DNA of 21,616 bases from an uncultured Alistipes sp. (lineage in GTDB: Bacteria; Bacteroidota; Bacteroidia; Bacteroidales; Rikenellaceae). The stretch covers positions 1-21,616 of the forward strand of contig USCH01000028.1 in NCBI GenBank assembly GCA_900553175.1. Reading direction: 5' to 3'. The notes under the pieces are model-generated. The model did not search any database and was not told the origin of the DNA. It was given only the letters and a program-made list of their open reading frames with translations. Of this stretch, positions 1-6,446 are shown in pieces (within the stretch, counting starts at the first letter, position 1; each line of letters opens with the position of its first letter). The position numbers and the translations under genes were made by a program.

Positions 1-84
1 AGATTATAATATGCTATTCGGTAGTGTTCAAGACATATAAACAGTTCAGACAAACAAACCGCGTCATATAAGGCCATAAAACAG

Positions 85-120
85 CGGCACGGCGAATCCC
101 GTAGAGGATTCGCCGCGCCG
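85..120 (-). terminator. Rho-independent terminator of the DUF2795 gene
   Basis: The arms 91-99 (GGCGAATCC) and 106-114 (GGATTCGCC) are perfect complements. The stem extends to 85-88/117-120 past one A/C mismatch, with a 6-base loop. Read on the minus strand, the hairpin is followed by CTGTTTTAT, a modest T tract. It lies 28 bases past the stop of the minus-strand gene at 148-369, so it fits that gene's terminator. Bases 1-84 are AT-rich and show no gene I can support. Confidence 0.7.
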
Positions 121-147
121 ATAGCGGATAATTCGATTCGCAGAGGA

Positions 148-369
148 TCAATACTCCTCCTCGTTGAAGAAAAAGTCGTCTTTGGAGGGGTAGTCGGGCC
201 ATATATCCTCGATCGACTCGTAGATGTCGCCTTCGTCTTCGATCTCCTGAAGGTTTTCGAGCACTTCGAGCGGCGCGCCCGAACGCACGGCATAGTCGAT
301 CAGCTCCTCTTTGGTGGCGGGCCAGGGCGCATCTTCGAGTTTCGAGGCCAATTCAAGGGTCCAATACAT
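148..369 (-). CDS. DUF2795 domain protein (small acidic protein)
   Basis: This 73-residue acidic protein starts MYWTLELASKLEDAPWPATK and ends in the very acidic FFFNEEEY. It matches what I know of a small conserved Bacteroidetes family carrying the DUF2795 fold, with the PWPATKEELIDYA core at about residues 14-26. Its biochemical role is unknown; no signal peptide or membrane segment is visible, so it is probably cytoplasmic. I chose the ATG at 369 over an in-frame TTG at 393 because conserved relatives begin with the MYW segment. The gene stands alone with its own promoter (446-475) and terminator (85-120). The leader also contains a possible 17-codon ORF ending four bases before the start. 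The family call is confident; the function is not known. Confidence 0.88.
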   Translation of the reverse strand: MYWTLELASKLEDAPWPATKEELIDYAVRSGAPLEVLENLQEIEDEGDIYESIEDIWPDYPSKDDFFFNEEEY

Positions 370-373
370 AATC

Positions 374-427
374 TCAAAATTTAAGGTCCACAAAATCAGC
401 CGACTGCATATACCCTACGGACATCAT
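374..427 (-). CDS. possible leader peptide upstream of the DUF2795 gene
   Basis: Downstream of the mapped -7 element, the leader of the DUF2795 gene contains an ATGATG followed by an open frame of 17 codons, encoding MMSVGYMQSADFVDLKF. It ends in TGA, only four bases before the ATG of the main gene. The spacing would allow translational coupling. No similar peptide is known to me, and a 54-base ORF can occur by chance, so this is a weak call. Confidence 0.2.
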   Translation of the reverse strand: MMSVGYMQSADFVDLKF

Positions 428-445
428 ACCATTTCGACCGATTTG

Positions 446-475
446 CAAAAGTATAAAAAATTCCAAGAAAACAAA
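446..475 (-). promoter_or_regulatory. Bacteroidetes-type promoter of the DUF2795 gene
   Basis: On the minus strand, TACTTTTG (plus-strand 446-453) matches the -7 consensus TAnnTTTG. TTTG (plus-strand 472-475) sits 18 bases upstream as the -33 element. The predicted start of transcription leaves a leader of about 70 bases before the ATG at 369. Confidence 0.65.
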
Positions 476-527
476 CAAAAAACGGAAAAACATGACCGGT
501 CCCAGGACGCCGCCCCCGGCAGCGGCC

Positions 528-1085
528 TCAGGGAATCCACAGAATCTCTTCGGCGCCGAAATGCACGGCAAGCGTGCGGCCCAGCAGATAGAAGTAGTCG
601 GAAAGGCGGTTGAGCCACACGAGCGCACCCTCGTCGACGTCGTGTTCGCGGGCGGCGCGCAGCGCGGCTCGCTCGGCTCGCCGGCAAACCGTCCGGCAGA
701 CATGGCAGAGCGAAACGGCCGGATGACCGCCCGGCAGGGTGAACTTGTCGATGGCCGGAAGTGCGGCCTGCATCGAGTCGATGCGCTCCTCGAGCCACGC
801 GACCGCCTCCGGAGCCAGGGGCGGCACCTTGCCGCCGCCCGACTCCCCCACGGCCAACAGCGCCTCGACAGTCATCAGGCGCGAAACGATGCGGTTCAGC
901 TCGTCGCACACCGACGCCGGACCGGAATCGGCGCGCAGACGATCGTTCAGCAGGGCCGTGAAGGCCGCGAGTTCATCGGCCGTGCCGTAGGCCTCGACAC
1001 GGCTGTCGGTCTTGAACACCCGTTCGCCGCCGATAAGCGAGGTCATTCCCCGGTCGCCCGTTCTGGTATAGATTTTCATGGTCAT
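528..1085 (-). CDS. PduO-type ATP:cob(I)alamin adenosyltransferase
   Basis: The enzyme transfers the 5'-deoxyadenosyl group of ATP to cob(I)alamin to make adenosylcobalamin in the cytoplasm. The 185-residue length is normal for the PduO/MMAB family. Visible family motifs are TRTGDRGMTSLIGG (residues 7-20, ATP-binding N-terminal loop), LPGG (117-120), RTVCRRAER (131-139) and LNRLSDYFYLLGR (158-170). The ATG at 1085 overlaps the TGA of the upstream gene (ATGA), which supports this start through translational coupling, although an ATG two codons in (1079) gives the more conserved MKIYTRTGD. It is the last gene of a three-gene minus-strand operon. No cobalamin riboswitch is apparent upstream, so vitamin B12 control is not indicated here. 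Confidence 0.95.
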   Translation of the reverse strand: MTMKIYTRTGDRGMTSLIGGERVFKTDSRVEAYGTADELAAFTALLNDRLRADSGPASVCDELNRIVSRLMTVEALLAVGESGGGKVPPLAPEAVAWLEERIDSMQAALPAIDKFTLPGGHPAVSLCHVCRTVCRRAERAALRAAREHDVDEGALVWLNRLSDYFYLLGRTLAVHFGAEEILWIP

Positions 1086-1603
1086 AAGCGATAATGCTGC
1101 CGGGGAAGCGACGGACTGTTGAAGAGCAGCAGATAGGCCCGGTTATCCACCGACGTGGAGCGGTGGGCGGCCACGATCCTGCGGCACATATCCAGCCGGA
1201 GGCTTCCCTCATAAGGTTCCATCACGACCACCGTCCGCCCCGCCTCGCAGGCCCCGGCCACCAGAGCCAGCGTCTCGGAGAGCGGCAGCGCGCGCGTGGC
1301 CACGCACAGGGCACCCTCCGCACGGTTCATGCCGAACCCGTCGTATCCGCAGTGGATCGCCAGATTCTGCAACTGCACGGCCCGCCGCACGGGCGTCCCG
1401 GCAGCGAGCAGCGCCTCATAGAGCGTCCGGTCGCCCGGCAGCAGCTCCCGGCGCATGAACACCTGGCGGACCAGCGCATAGACGAAAGGCGAATGGACGC
1501 CGTGGCCCCGGACATACCGCACGCGGGAGAGGCGGTTTCCCAGGCGGGCGGCACCCGACGGCAGGTGCAAGCGGTGCAGACGAACGGACAAGGGCGGCTT
1601 CAT
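1082..1603 (-). CDS. HGVHSPFVY-box protein, possibly a degenerate methyltransferase relative
   Basis: The protein has 173 residues and I cannot assign a function. Residues 29-40 read YVRGHGVHSPFV, a segment I associate with the N-terminus of longer Bacteroidetes proteins that continue into a class I SAM-dependent methyltransferase fold. The C-terminus, SLPRQHYRL, also resembles the tail of those proteins. Here the chain is short and I see no glycine-rich SAM-binding motif I, so catalysis is doubtful. There is no signal peptide or membrane segment. The start at 1603 lies three bases after the TAG of the upstream FAD oxidoreductase gene, and the stop overlaps the adenosyltransferase start. It is therefore almost certainly co-transcribed with both. 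The coding call is strong, the family link is from memory, and the function is unknown. Confidence 0.82.
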   Translation of the reverse strand: MKPPLSVRLHRLHLPSGAARLGNRLSRVRYVRGHGVHSPFVYALVRQVFMRRELLPGDRTLYEALLAAGTPVRRAVQLQNLAIHCGYDGFGMNRAEGALCVATRALPLSETLALVAGACEAGRTVVVMEPYEGSLRLDMCRRIVAAHRSTSVDNRAYLLLFNSPSLPRQHYRL

Positions 1604-1606
1604 GGT

Positions 1607-2893
1607 CTATTTTTTCAGCAATCCGGCCAGACGGCCCGTCGAAAAGGCGATCTGAAGGTTGTAACCGCCCGTATTGGCATCGAGGTCGAGCACCTCGCCG
1701 GCGAAATAGAGCCCCCGGACTTTGAGCGACTCCATCGTATAGGGATTCACCTCGTCGCACCGGACGCCCCCGGCCGTCGTGACGGCATATTCGAAAGGCG
1801 CATAGTCGGTGACGGGGAAGGTCAGCCCCTTGAGCGTGCGGATCAGCCGTTCGACCTCGGCGTCGGTGAGTTTCGACACGTATTGTTTCGAATGGATGTC
1901 CAGCTCCTGCGCCAGCGGCATGACCAGCGGCTTGGGAACCAGCTTGCGAAGCAGTTCGCCGAAGAAATCGGTCGGCGCCAGCCCGGCCCGCTCGCGGGCG
2001 ATGCGGTCGCGGAGCGTCTCCTCGTCGAGGGCCGGCTTGAGGTCGAGAACGATCTTGACCTTGCGCCCGTCGATCAGCGCGTCGACCGCGTCGCGGCTCA
2101 TGCGCAGCGCCACGGCCCCCTCGATGCCGCGCTCGGAGAATCCGATCTCGCCGAACTCCTCGCGGACGGCCTCGCCGTCGACATAAAGCACGGCCTTCAC
2201 GTTGCGCAGCAGCAGCCCGCGGAGGTATTTCATCTGGGGATGCGGCGAGACGAGCGGAGTGAGCGACGGACGGAGCGGTTCGACGGTGTGCCCCAGGTCA
2301 GCCGCAAAGGCGTAGCCGTCGCCCGTGGAGCCGGTGGCCGGATAGCTCACGCCGCCCGTGGCCAGAATCACCTGCGGGCACTCCTCGCGGCGTTCGAAGC
2401 CGCGCTTGTTGATGTAACGGACACCGAAGACCCGGCTGCCGAGGGTCATGATTTCGGTGACCCGCGTTTCGTAGAGAATCTTCACTCCGTTGTCGACGCA
2501 CCAGTCCAGCAGGGCGTTGGCGATGTCCCACGCCTTGCCGCTGCGGGGAAAGACCCGTTCGCCGCGCTCGATGTCGAGCTTCACCCCCTGCCGTTCGAAG
2601 AAACGGATCGTCGCCCGGTTGTTGAACTCGGCGAACGCCTGGGTGAAAAATCCGGCGTTGGTCCGCACCTGGGCGGCGAACTCCTCGGGCGGGCGGGCAT
2701 TGGTGACGTTGCAACGGCCCTTGCCCGTAATGCGGACCTTGCGGCCCGACTTGTCCATCTTCTCCAGCAGCAGCACCCGTTTGCCGCTGCGCGCCGCCGT
2801 ACCTGCGGCCATCATGCCCGCAGCGCCCGCGCCCACGACCACTACGTCGTAGGGCTGCCGTTCGGGCATCGGTTTTTCGTCGGTTCGTTCCAT
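1607..2893 (-). CDS. HI0933/BaiN-family NAD(P)/FAD-dependent oxidoreductase
   Basis: This 428-residue flavoprotein belongs to the HI0933/YhiN/BaiN family, whose substrates are mostly unknown. The FAD-binding Rossmann motif GAGAAG is at residues 21-26, followed by the family signature KSGRKVRITGKGRCNVTNA and later ATGGVSYPATGSTGDG. Near the C-terminus TTAGGV and LYFAGEVLDLDANTGGYNLQ complete the FAD site. Length and motif order are normal. Two starts are possible. The ATG at 2893 begins only eight bases after a good -7 element (2902-2909), which would make the mRNA almost leaderless. The ATG at 2869 (MPERQPYDVV) would leave a normal short leader. It heads a minus-strand operon with the next two genes, divergent from nusB. 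Confidence 0.93.
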   Translation of the reverse strand: MERTDEKPMPERQPYDVVVVGAGAAGMMAAGTAARSGKRVLLLEKMDKSGRKVRITGKGRCNVTNARPPEEFAAQVRTNAGFFTQAFAEFNNRATIRFFERQGVKLDIERGERVFPRSGKAWDIANALLDWCVDNGVKILYETRVTEIMTLGSRVFGVRYINKRGFERREECPQVILATGGVSYPATGSTGDGYAFAADLGHTVEPLRPSLTPLVSPHPQMKYLRGLLLRNVKAVLYVDGEAVREEFGEIGFSERGIEGAVALRMSRDAVDALIDGRKVKIVLDLKPALDEETLRDRIARERAGLAPTDFFGELLRKLVPKPLVMPLAQELDIHSKQYVSKLTDAEVERLIRTLKGLTFPVTDYAPFEYAVTTAGGVRCDEVNPYTMESLKVRGLYFAGEVLDLDANTGGYNLQIAFSTGRLAGLLKK

Positions 2894-2901
2894 ACAGGTT
2901 G

Positions 2902-2909
2902 CAAAGATA
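2902..2909 (-). promoter_or_regulatory. -7 element of the FAD oxidoreductase operon
   Basis: The minus strand reads TATCTTTG, an exact match to TAnnTTTG. I see no convincing TTTG at the right distance upstream. It lies in the divergent region shared with nusB. Confidence 0.5.
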
Positions 2910-3059
2910 GGGATTTTATGGCGAAATTGGTCCGCCGGAGCGCAGCTATCCCGCCCGGTGCAGCGGCTTTTTCCGTCCGGCCCGTCTTTTTCGGAGGCAA
3001 AAACCCGCTGCGGGAGCGCAAGAAACGATTTTTCATTTTCAATTCTTGATTTTTAATCG

Positions 3060-3067
3060 TACTTTTG
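3060..3067 (+). promoter_or_regulatory. -7 element of the nusB transcript
   Basis: TACTTTTG matches TAnnTTTG and ends 27 bases before the nusB ATG. The upstream stretch is T-rich (TTTTCAATTC near 3036-3045) but lacks a clean TTTG. Confidence 0.55.
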
Positions 3068-3094
3068 CGGCCGTAAGAAAATAACGTTCCAACC

Positions 3095-4030
3095 ATGTTG
3101 AGCCGAAGATTACTTCGCGTAAAAGTCGTCAAGGCGCTGTTCGCCCACCTCAAATCGGAGGCCGACAGCATGATCGCCTCGGAAAAAACGCTCCTGGCGT
3201 CCGTCGACAAAGCCTACGACCTCTACTTCCAAATGCTGACTCTGCCCGTGGAGCTGGCCGACTACGCCCGGCAGCGGCAGGAAATAGCCCGCGCAAAGAG
3301 ACTGCCCACCTACGAGGACCTGAATCCCAACACCAAGTTCGTCGACAACGCCGTGATCCGCACGATCGCCAACAGCGACGCGGTGAACGACCGAATCGCC
3401 GCCCGCAAACTGGGCTGGAAGAACTATCCCGACCTGATCCGCACGCTCTACGCACAGCTCTCCGAAAGCGATTTCTACAAGGAATACATGCAGCGGACGG
3501 AGCGGTCGCTCGCCGACGACAAACGGCTCGTGGAGGAGTTTTTCAAGGAGATGCAGAGCTGCGAGGCGCTCGACGACGCGCTGGAGGAGATGTCGCTCAT
3601 GTGGAGCGACGACCTGCCCTACATCGTGGTGATGATCCTGCGCACGATCGACGCGCTGCGCGCCTCGCACACCGACCTGAAAGTCCCCCCGCAATACAAA
3701 AGCGAAGACGATCCCCGGTTCGTCAAGACGCTGTTCGAGAAGTCGCTGGTCAACTACGGCCGCAACCAGGAGTACATCGAACGTTTCACGTCGAACTGGG
3801 ACGTGGAGCGGATCGTCTTCATGGACAATCTGATCATCGGAACGGCCATGACCGAGCTGACCGAATTCCCGTCGATTCCGGTCAAGGTGACCCTCGACGA
3901 ATGGATCGAAATCTCGAAATACTACTCCACGCCCGGCAGCAGCACATTCATCAACGGCGTGCTGGACAAGATCGTCGAATCGCTCACGGCCGAAGGGCGC
4001 ATCAAGAAGTCGGGCCGGGGCCTGATCTGA
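3095..4030 (+). CDS. nusB: transcription antitermination factor NusB (long Bacteroidetes form)
   Basis: NusB binds boxA RNA together with NusE/S10 and supports antitermination on rRNA operons. This 311-residue protein has the Bacteroidetes architecture: a helical N-terminal extension beginning MLSRRLLRVKVVKALFAHLK, then the all-helical NusB domain in roughly the last 130 residues. The recognisable core ends NWDVERIVFMDNLIIGTAMTE and PVKVTLDEWIEISKYYSTPG, with a C-terminal VLDKIVESL helix. Proteobacterial NusB is about half this length; the long form is normal for the phylum. The ATG at 3095 follows a TAnnTTTG promoter by 27 bases. A DUF1573 lipoprotein gene follows after three bases and yajC shortly after. 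Confidence 0.93.
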   Translation: MLSRRLLRVKVVKALFAHLKSEADSMIASEKTLLASVDKAYDLYFQMLTLPVELADYARQRQEIARAKRLPTYEDLNPNTKFVDNAVIRTIANSDAVNDRIAARKLGWKNYPDLIRTLYAQLSESDFYKEYMQRTERSLADDKRLVEEFFKEMQSCEALDDALEEMSLMWSDDLPYIVVMILRTIDALRASHTDLKVPPQYKSEDDPRFVKTLFEKSLVNYGRNQEYIERFTSNWDVERIVFMDNLIIGTAMTELTEFPSIPVKVTLDEWIEISKYYSTPGSSTFINGVLDKIVESLTAEGRIKKSGRGLI

Positions 4031-4033
4031 ACC

Positions 4034-4447
4034 ATGAGGCGCATCCTGGCCGCGGCCGCCGCGGCGCTGCTTGCGGCATCGTGCGGCGCTTCCCGCACGG
4101 CGCCGGAGCGCAAGGGACGGACGATCGTCATCACGGACACGGTCGCAGCGCAGGGCGGCACCGACACCGTGCGCTTCGGGCGCATGCATTCGGGCGAAAT
4201 CGGCCGGCTGCCGCTGTGGATCGAGAACGCATCGGAGCGCGCGACCGCGATTCTCTCCTACCAGCGAAGCTGCGGGTGCACGACGCTCGAATTCGACGCC
4301 GAGCCGCTCGCCCCGGGCGAAGCGCGCCGCGCGAGCCTCACGCTGGACACGCGCGGAGAGCGGGGATGGATGCTCAAGACCCTCGACCTGAAGCTGGCCG
4401 GAGCGGAGCGGCCGTTGAGAATCTTCGTCGAGGCGGAAGTGGAATGA
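4034..4447 (+). CDS. DUF1573 lipoprotein
   Basis: This 137-residue protein has a short alanine-rich signal sequence and a lipobox ending at Cys17 (LLAASC), so it should be an envelope lipoprotein. The rest is one DUF1573 domain, an immunoglobulin-like beta-sandwich common in Bacteroidetes. It carries the characteristic SCGCT signature (Cys80 and Cys82) after the strand LPLWIENAS. The function of this family is not established; I can only say it is probably periplasm-facing. The gene starts three bases after the nusB stop and is surely co-transcribed with nusB. A 74-bp tandem promoter repeat separates it from yajC. The fold call is good, and the role is unknown. Confidence 0.88.
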   Translation: MRRILAAAAAALLAASCGASRTAPERKGRTIVITDTVAAQGGTDTVRFGRMHSGEIGRLPLWIENASERATAILSYQRSCGCTTLEFDAEPLAPGEARRASLTLDTRGERGWMLKTLDLKLAGAERPLRIFVEAEVE

Positions 4448-4470
4448 GGTTTGCTCCCGGATCAGTCGCA

Positions 4471-4618
4471 CTTTGGCTGCGCCTTAGATACTTCGTTTCG
4501 GCAATGCTCAAATAAATTTGGCATTGCGCTCAACTTATTCGTATCTTTGGCTACGCCTTAGATACTTCGCCTCAACAAAATCCAAACAAGTTTGGTTTTG
4601 TGTTCGGCTTATTCGTAT
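4471..4618 (+). repeat. two tandem 74-bp repeats, each a hairpin plus promoter
   Basis: Unit A is 4471-4544 and unit B 4545-4618, exactly 74 bases each. The ends are nearly identical: CTTTGGCTGCGCCTTAGATA against CTTTGGCTACGCCTTAGATA at the left, and CTTATTCGTAT at the right of both. The middle of each unit is a 27-base imperfect inverted repeat (4501-4527 and 4575-4601) with an AA loop and a single bulged base on the left arm. Arm sequences differ strongly between the copies, yet pairing is kept. Each unit carries TTTG-N21-TATCTTTG completed by the first bases of the next unit. Upstream, GTCGCACTTTGG (4465-4476) looks like a decayed third boundary. Confidence 0.85.
4517..4549 (+). promoter_or_regulatory. 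promoter in repeat unit A
   Basis: TTTG at 4517-4520 and TATCTTTG at 4542-4549 are 21 bases apart. The -33 element lies inside the right arm of the unit A inverted repeat, so folding or a bound dimer could mask it. It faces yajC. Confidence 0.55.
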
Positions 4619-4623
4619 CTTTG
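4591..4623 (+). promoter_or_regulatory. promoter in repeat unit B, the proximal yajC promoter
   Basis: TTTG at 4591-4594 and TATCTTTG at 4616-4623 are again 21 bases apart, with the -33 element in the right hairpin arm. The -7 element ends 42 bases before the yajC ATG, making this the most likely main promoter for yajC. Confidence 0.65.
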
Positions 4624-4665
4624 TCCCGGAATCAACACCGAAACAACACTTAAAACAGAAAAACG

Positions 4666-4983
4666 ATGATCAATTTCCTTCAGATGATGGAACAACCCGA
4701 GGTTCCGTTCCTGCAAAAGTACAGCATGCTCTTCATGATCGGCTTCATGGTGCTCGTGCTCTGGCTCTTCATGTGGCGCCCCGAAGCCAAACGCCGCAAG
4801 CAGATGCAGGATTTCCGCAACGGACTGAAAAAGGGCGACAAGGTGATTACCGCCGGCGGCATCTACGGCACGGTCAAGGAGATCAAGGAGACCACCCTGC
4901 TCATCGAGGTGGACGGCAACGTCACGCTGCGCATCGACAAGAACATGGTGGTGGCCGACACGACCGACCTGCAGAAACAGTAG
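4666..4983 (+). CDS. yajC: preprotein translocase subunit YajC
   Basis: YajC is a small single-pass inner-membrane protein that associates with SecDF and the SecYEG translocon. This 105-residue copy has the usual plan: a hydrophobic segment at about residues 20-37 (SMLFMIGFMVLVLWLFMW), the family signature RPEAKRRKQM immediately after it, and a small beta-rich cytoplasmic domain with LKKGDKVITAGGIYGTV. The first 19 residues are a short N-terminal extension. The ATG at 4666 follows an A-rich stretch typical of Bacteroidetes ribosome binding. The gene lies after nusB and a DUF1573 gene but has its own tandem promoters, and it ends at a clear terminator (5006-5035). Confidence 0.95.
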   Translation: MINFLQMMEQPEVPFLQKYSMLFMIGFMVLVLWLFMWRPEAKRRKQMQDFRNGLKKGDKVITAGGIYGTVKEIKETTLLIEVDGNVTLRIDKNMVVADTTDLQKQ

Positions 4984-5005
4984 CCGCAGCGCAATGCATC
5001 GGTTC

Positions 5006-5035
5006 AAGGCCGCCCCTGTCCGGAGCGGCCTTTTT
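5006..5035 (+). terminator. Rho-independent terminator after yajC
   Basis: AAGGCCGC (5006-5013) pairs with GCGGCCTT (5025-5032) around an 11-base loop and runs into TTTTT (5031-5035). It starts 23 bases past the yajC stop. Confidence 0.85.
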
Positions 5036-5092
5036 GCATGCCGGCATTCGGCCTCACCGGCGGCATCGGCACGTCCGGGACCACGGGGCTGT

Positions 5093-5164
5093 GGGATGGT
5101 GGGACTGCGAAGCTGCGGGACGGCGGGACGGCGAAGCTGCGGGACGGCGGGACGGCGGGACGGC
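5093..5164. repeat. GC-rich minisatellite with an 8-bp core (GGGACGGC)
   Basis: The stretch is built from 8-base blocks of GGGACGGC and its variants. A diverged block (5093-5100) is followed by two 24-base units (5101-5124 and 5125-5148), each containing GAAGCTGC in the middle, then two more GGGACGGC blocks. It is translatable in more than one frame, but the products are pure repeat and not convincing proteins. It lies in the 588-base gap between yajC and the next gene. Confidence 0.8.
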
Positions 5165-5571
5165 GGATCGCAATCCCCCGGCCCGTTTTTCATCCGGGGC
5201 AGCCATTCATCCGCACCGCGATGACGATTTTCCATAAATTATTATTATCTTCGTCGCTGAAGAATCTCCAAAACAGACTGCCTATGATCGGATAACATTA
5301 CCGCAAAAACGATTTTCCCGTGCCGTCCCCGCACGAAAAGCGCCGGCACATACATATAAAAGCGCATCGGTGTTTCTTCTTACGACAGAAAATTGGACAC
5401 TTTCTAACAAGTAAGGAATTAAAGACGGTGCTCGCGCTGTTTCAACGGCGCGGGCATTTCGTTTATCCTGCTTGTGGGTCGTCCAATACCTCTGTCGTGG
5501 ATAAATGGAGTTGTCCGCGTTTTTTTATGTCTTCACCGCAAAGAAACAACCGACTCGAAAAATCAGAATTT
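5165..5571. other. AT-rich intergenic stretch without a supported gene
   Basis: Composition shifts sharply to AT-rich here compared with the rest of the window. I see a variant -7 element TATCTTCG (5246-5253), a stable hairpin at 5429-5456 (8 bp with one G-U) followed by TTTCGTTT, and a terminator-like hairpin at 5496-5526. No ORF of convincing length lies between them, so the interval could encode a small RNA or be the decayed remains of a gene. An open frame running upstream of 5572 has no conserved character. Confidence 0.5.
5496..5526 (+). terminator. probable Rho-independent terminator
   Basis: CGTGGATA (5496-5503) pairs with TGTCCGCG (5512-5519), two pairs being G-U, and is followed by seven T (5520-5526). 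No gene I can name ends just upstream, so either a small RNA or a lost gene was once terminated here. Confidence 0.5.
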
Positions 5572-6444
5572 ATGAATGAAACACATGCATTGACCGACCG
5601 GCAGATTGCCCGCCGAAAAACCGCCGCGATCTGGTTGGTCGGGGTAGGCGTGCTCCTATCGCCGCTTCTCAGAATCTTTTTTCAAAAATTGATCGAATAC
5701 CGTTTGATAAAAGATATTTGGGAGGCCCAATACGCAACCCATCTAATGGGTATCAATCACATTGCATTATCTATTCTCGCTGCATCGACAGCCGCTGCCG
5801 GATGGTATCTGGCAGGCAAGCTGCTCGACAGAAGCAAGACAAACTTCACGAAGCATTGGATCACAGCCTACCTGCTGCAAGCCGGATGTGCGGTGGGGCT
5901 GTCCTATCTTGTCCATCAAGCCAGCACTTTTTTTAGCGATGAGCCTACCGGACAAATGCTCGTGCAACAGACGATCCCTTGGTTTGTATGCCAACTGTCG
6001 ATTCCCGTTTATATGATCTGGGCCGTCGACAGCGCACGGAAAAACGGGACAGATCCTGCGGCACGAAAGGCAGCGGCATTCGTTCAGGCTGCTTCGGCGC
6101 TGCAAATCATTGCAAATTCTTTAGTACAATTAGTATCAATACAAGTGTATTGGGATTGGGCATATTCTCACAATATATCTTCTCCGATCCAAGGTGCAAA
6201 TTTGTTCGTCTATTATTTGAGCTGGATTTTGCCGTTTGCGTTGTTCTACGGCATGGTGAAGCTGCTCCGCAGCTCGCTGTTCGTCTCGACATCCGCGCAG
6301 CTCGAAGAGGCGGCCGGGCAATCTGCGCCGCGCGCGCCGTTTTTCAACGCTCCGGTTTGCGGAGCCATCGCGGGGTCGGTGTTCTGCATCGGCATGACCC
6401 TCTTGCTGACATTTTTCTGGACCGACATATACAATGCATTCTAA
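5572..6444 (+). CDS. unrecognised multi-pass membrane protein
   Basis: I do not recognise this 290-residue protein. It has about seven hydrophobic segments near residues 17-36, 61-82, 96-115, 132-152, 167-190, 219-242 and 259-283, with a basic N-terminus (RQIARRKTAAI), so it should be an integral inner-membrane protein. No catalytic motif is visible. I chose the ATG at 5572, preceded by an A-rich stretch. An ATG at 5527 in the same frame lies directly in the T tract of a terminator-like hairpin and is less likely. The first two thirds are clearly more AT-rich than the flanking genes, which may indicate transfer. The stop lies two bases before the next start, so the two membrane genes form one operon. 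Confidence 0.82.
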   Translation: MNETHALTDRQIARRKTAAIWLVGVGVLLSPLLRIFFQKLIEYRLIKDIWEAQYATHLMGINHIALSILAASTAAAGWYLAGKLLDRSKTNFTKHWITAYLLQAGCAVGLSYLVHQASTFFSDEPTGQMLVQQTIPWFVCQLSIPVYMIWAVDSARKNGTDPAARKAAAFVQAASALQIIANSLVQLVSIQVYWDWAYSHNISSPIQGANLFVYYLSWILPFALFYGMVKLLRSSLFVSTSAQLEEAAGQSAPRAPFFNAPVCGAIAGSVFCIGMTLLLTFFWTDIYNAF

Positions 6445-6446
6445 TC

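Noticed and set aside
480..527. Possible terminator after the adenosyltransferase gene
   Set aside because: A 5-base stem (509-513/522-526) exists, but the T tract is about 19 bases away, so it is not a convincing terminator.
1094..3049. Open frame of 651 codons on the plus strand opposite the FAD oxidoreductase operon
   Set aside because: It is an antisense shadow. The minus strand encodes three proteins with linked starts and stops, two of them with clear motifs.
4541..4565. Palindrome at the repeat junction considered as an insertion-sequence end
   Set aside because: There is no transposase, no target duplication and no second end. It is better explained as the boundary of the 74-base promoter units.
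5038..5295. Short ORF through the GGGACGGC minisatellite
   Set aside because: The product is only the translated repeat (GGTAKLRD-like), preceded by the yajC terminator and with no ribosome-binding context.
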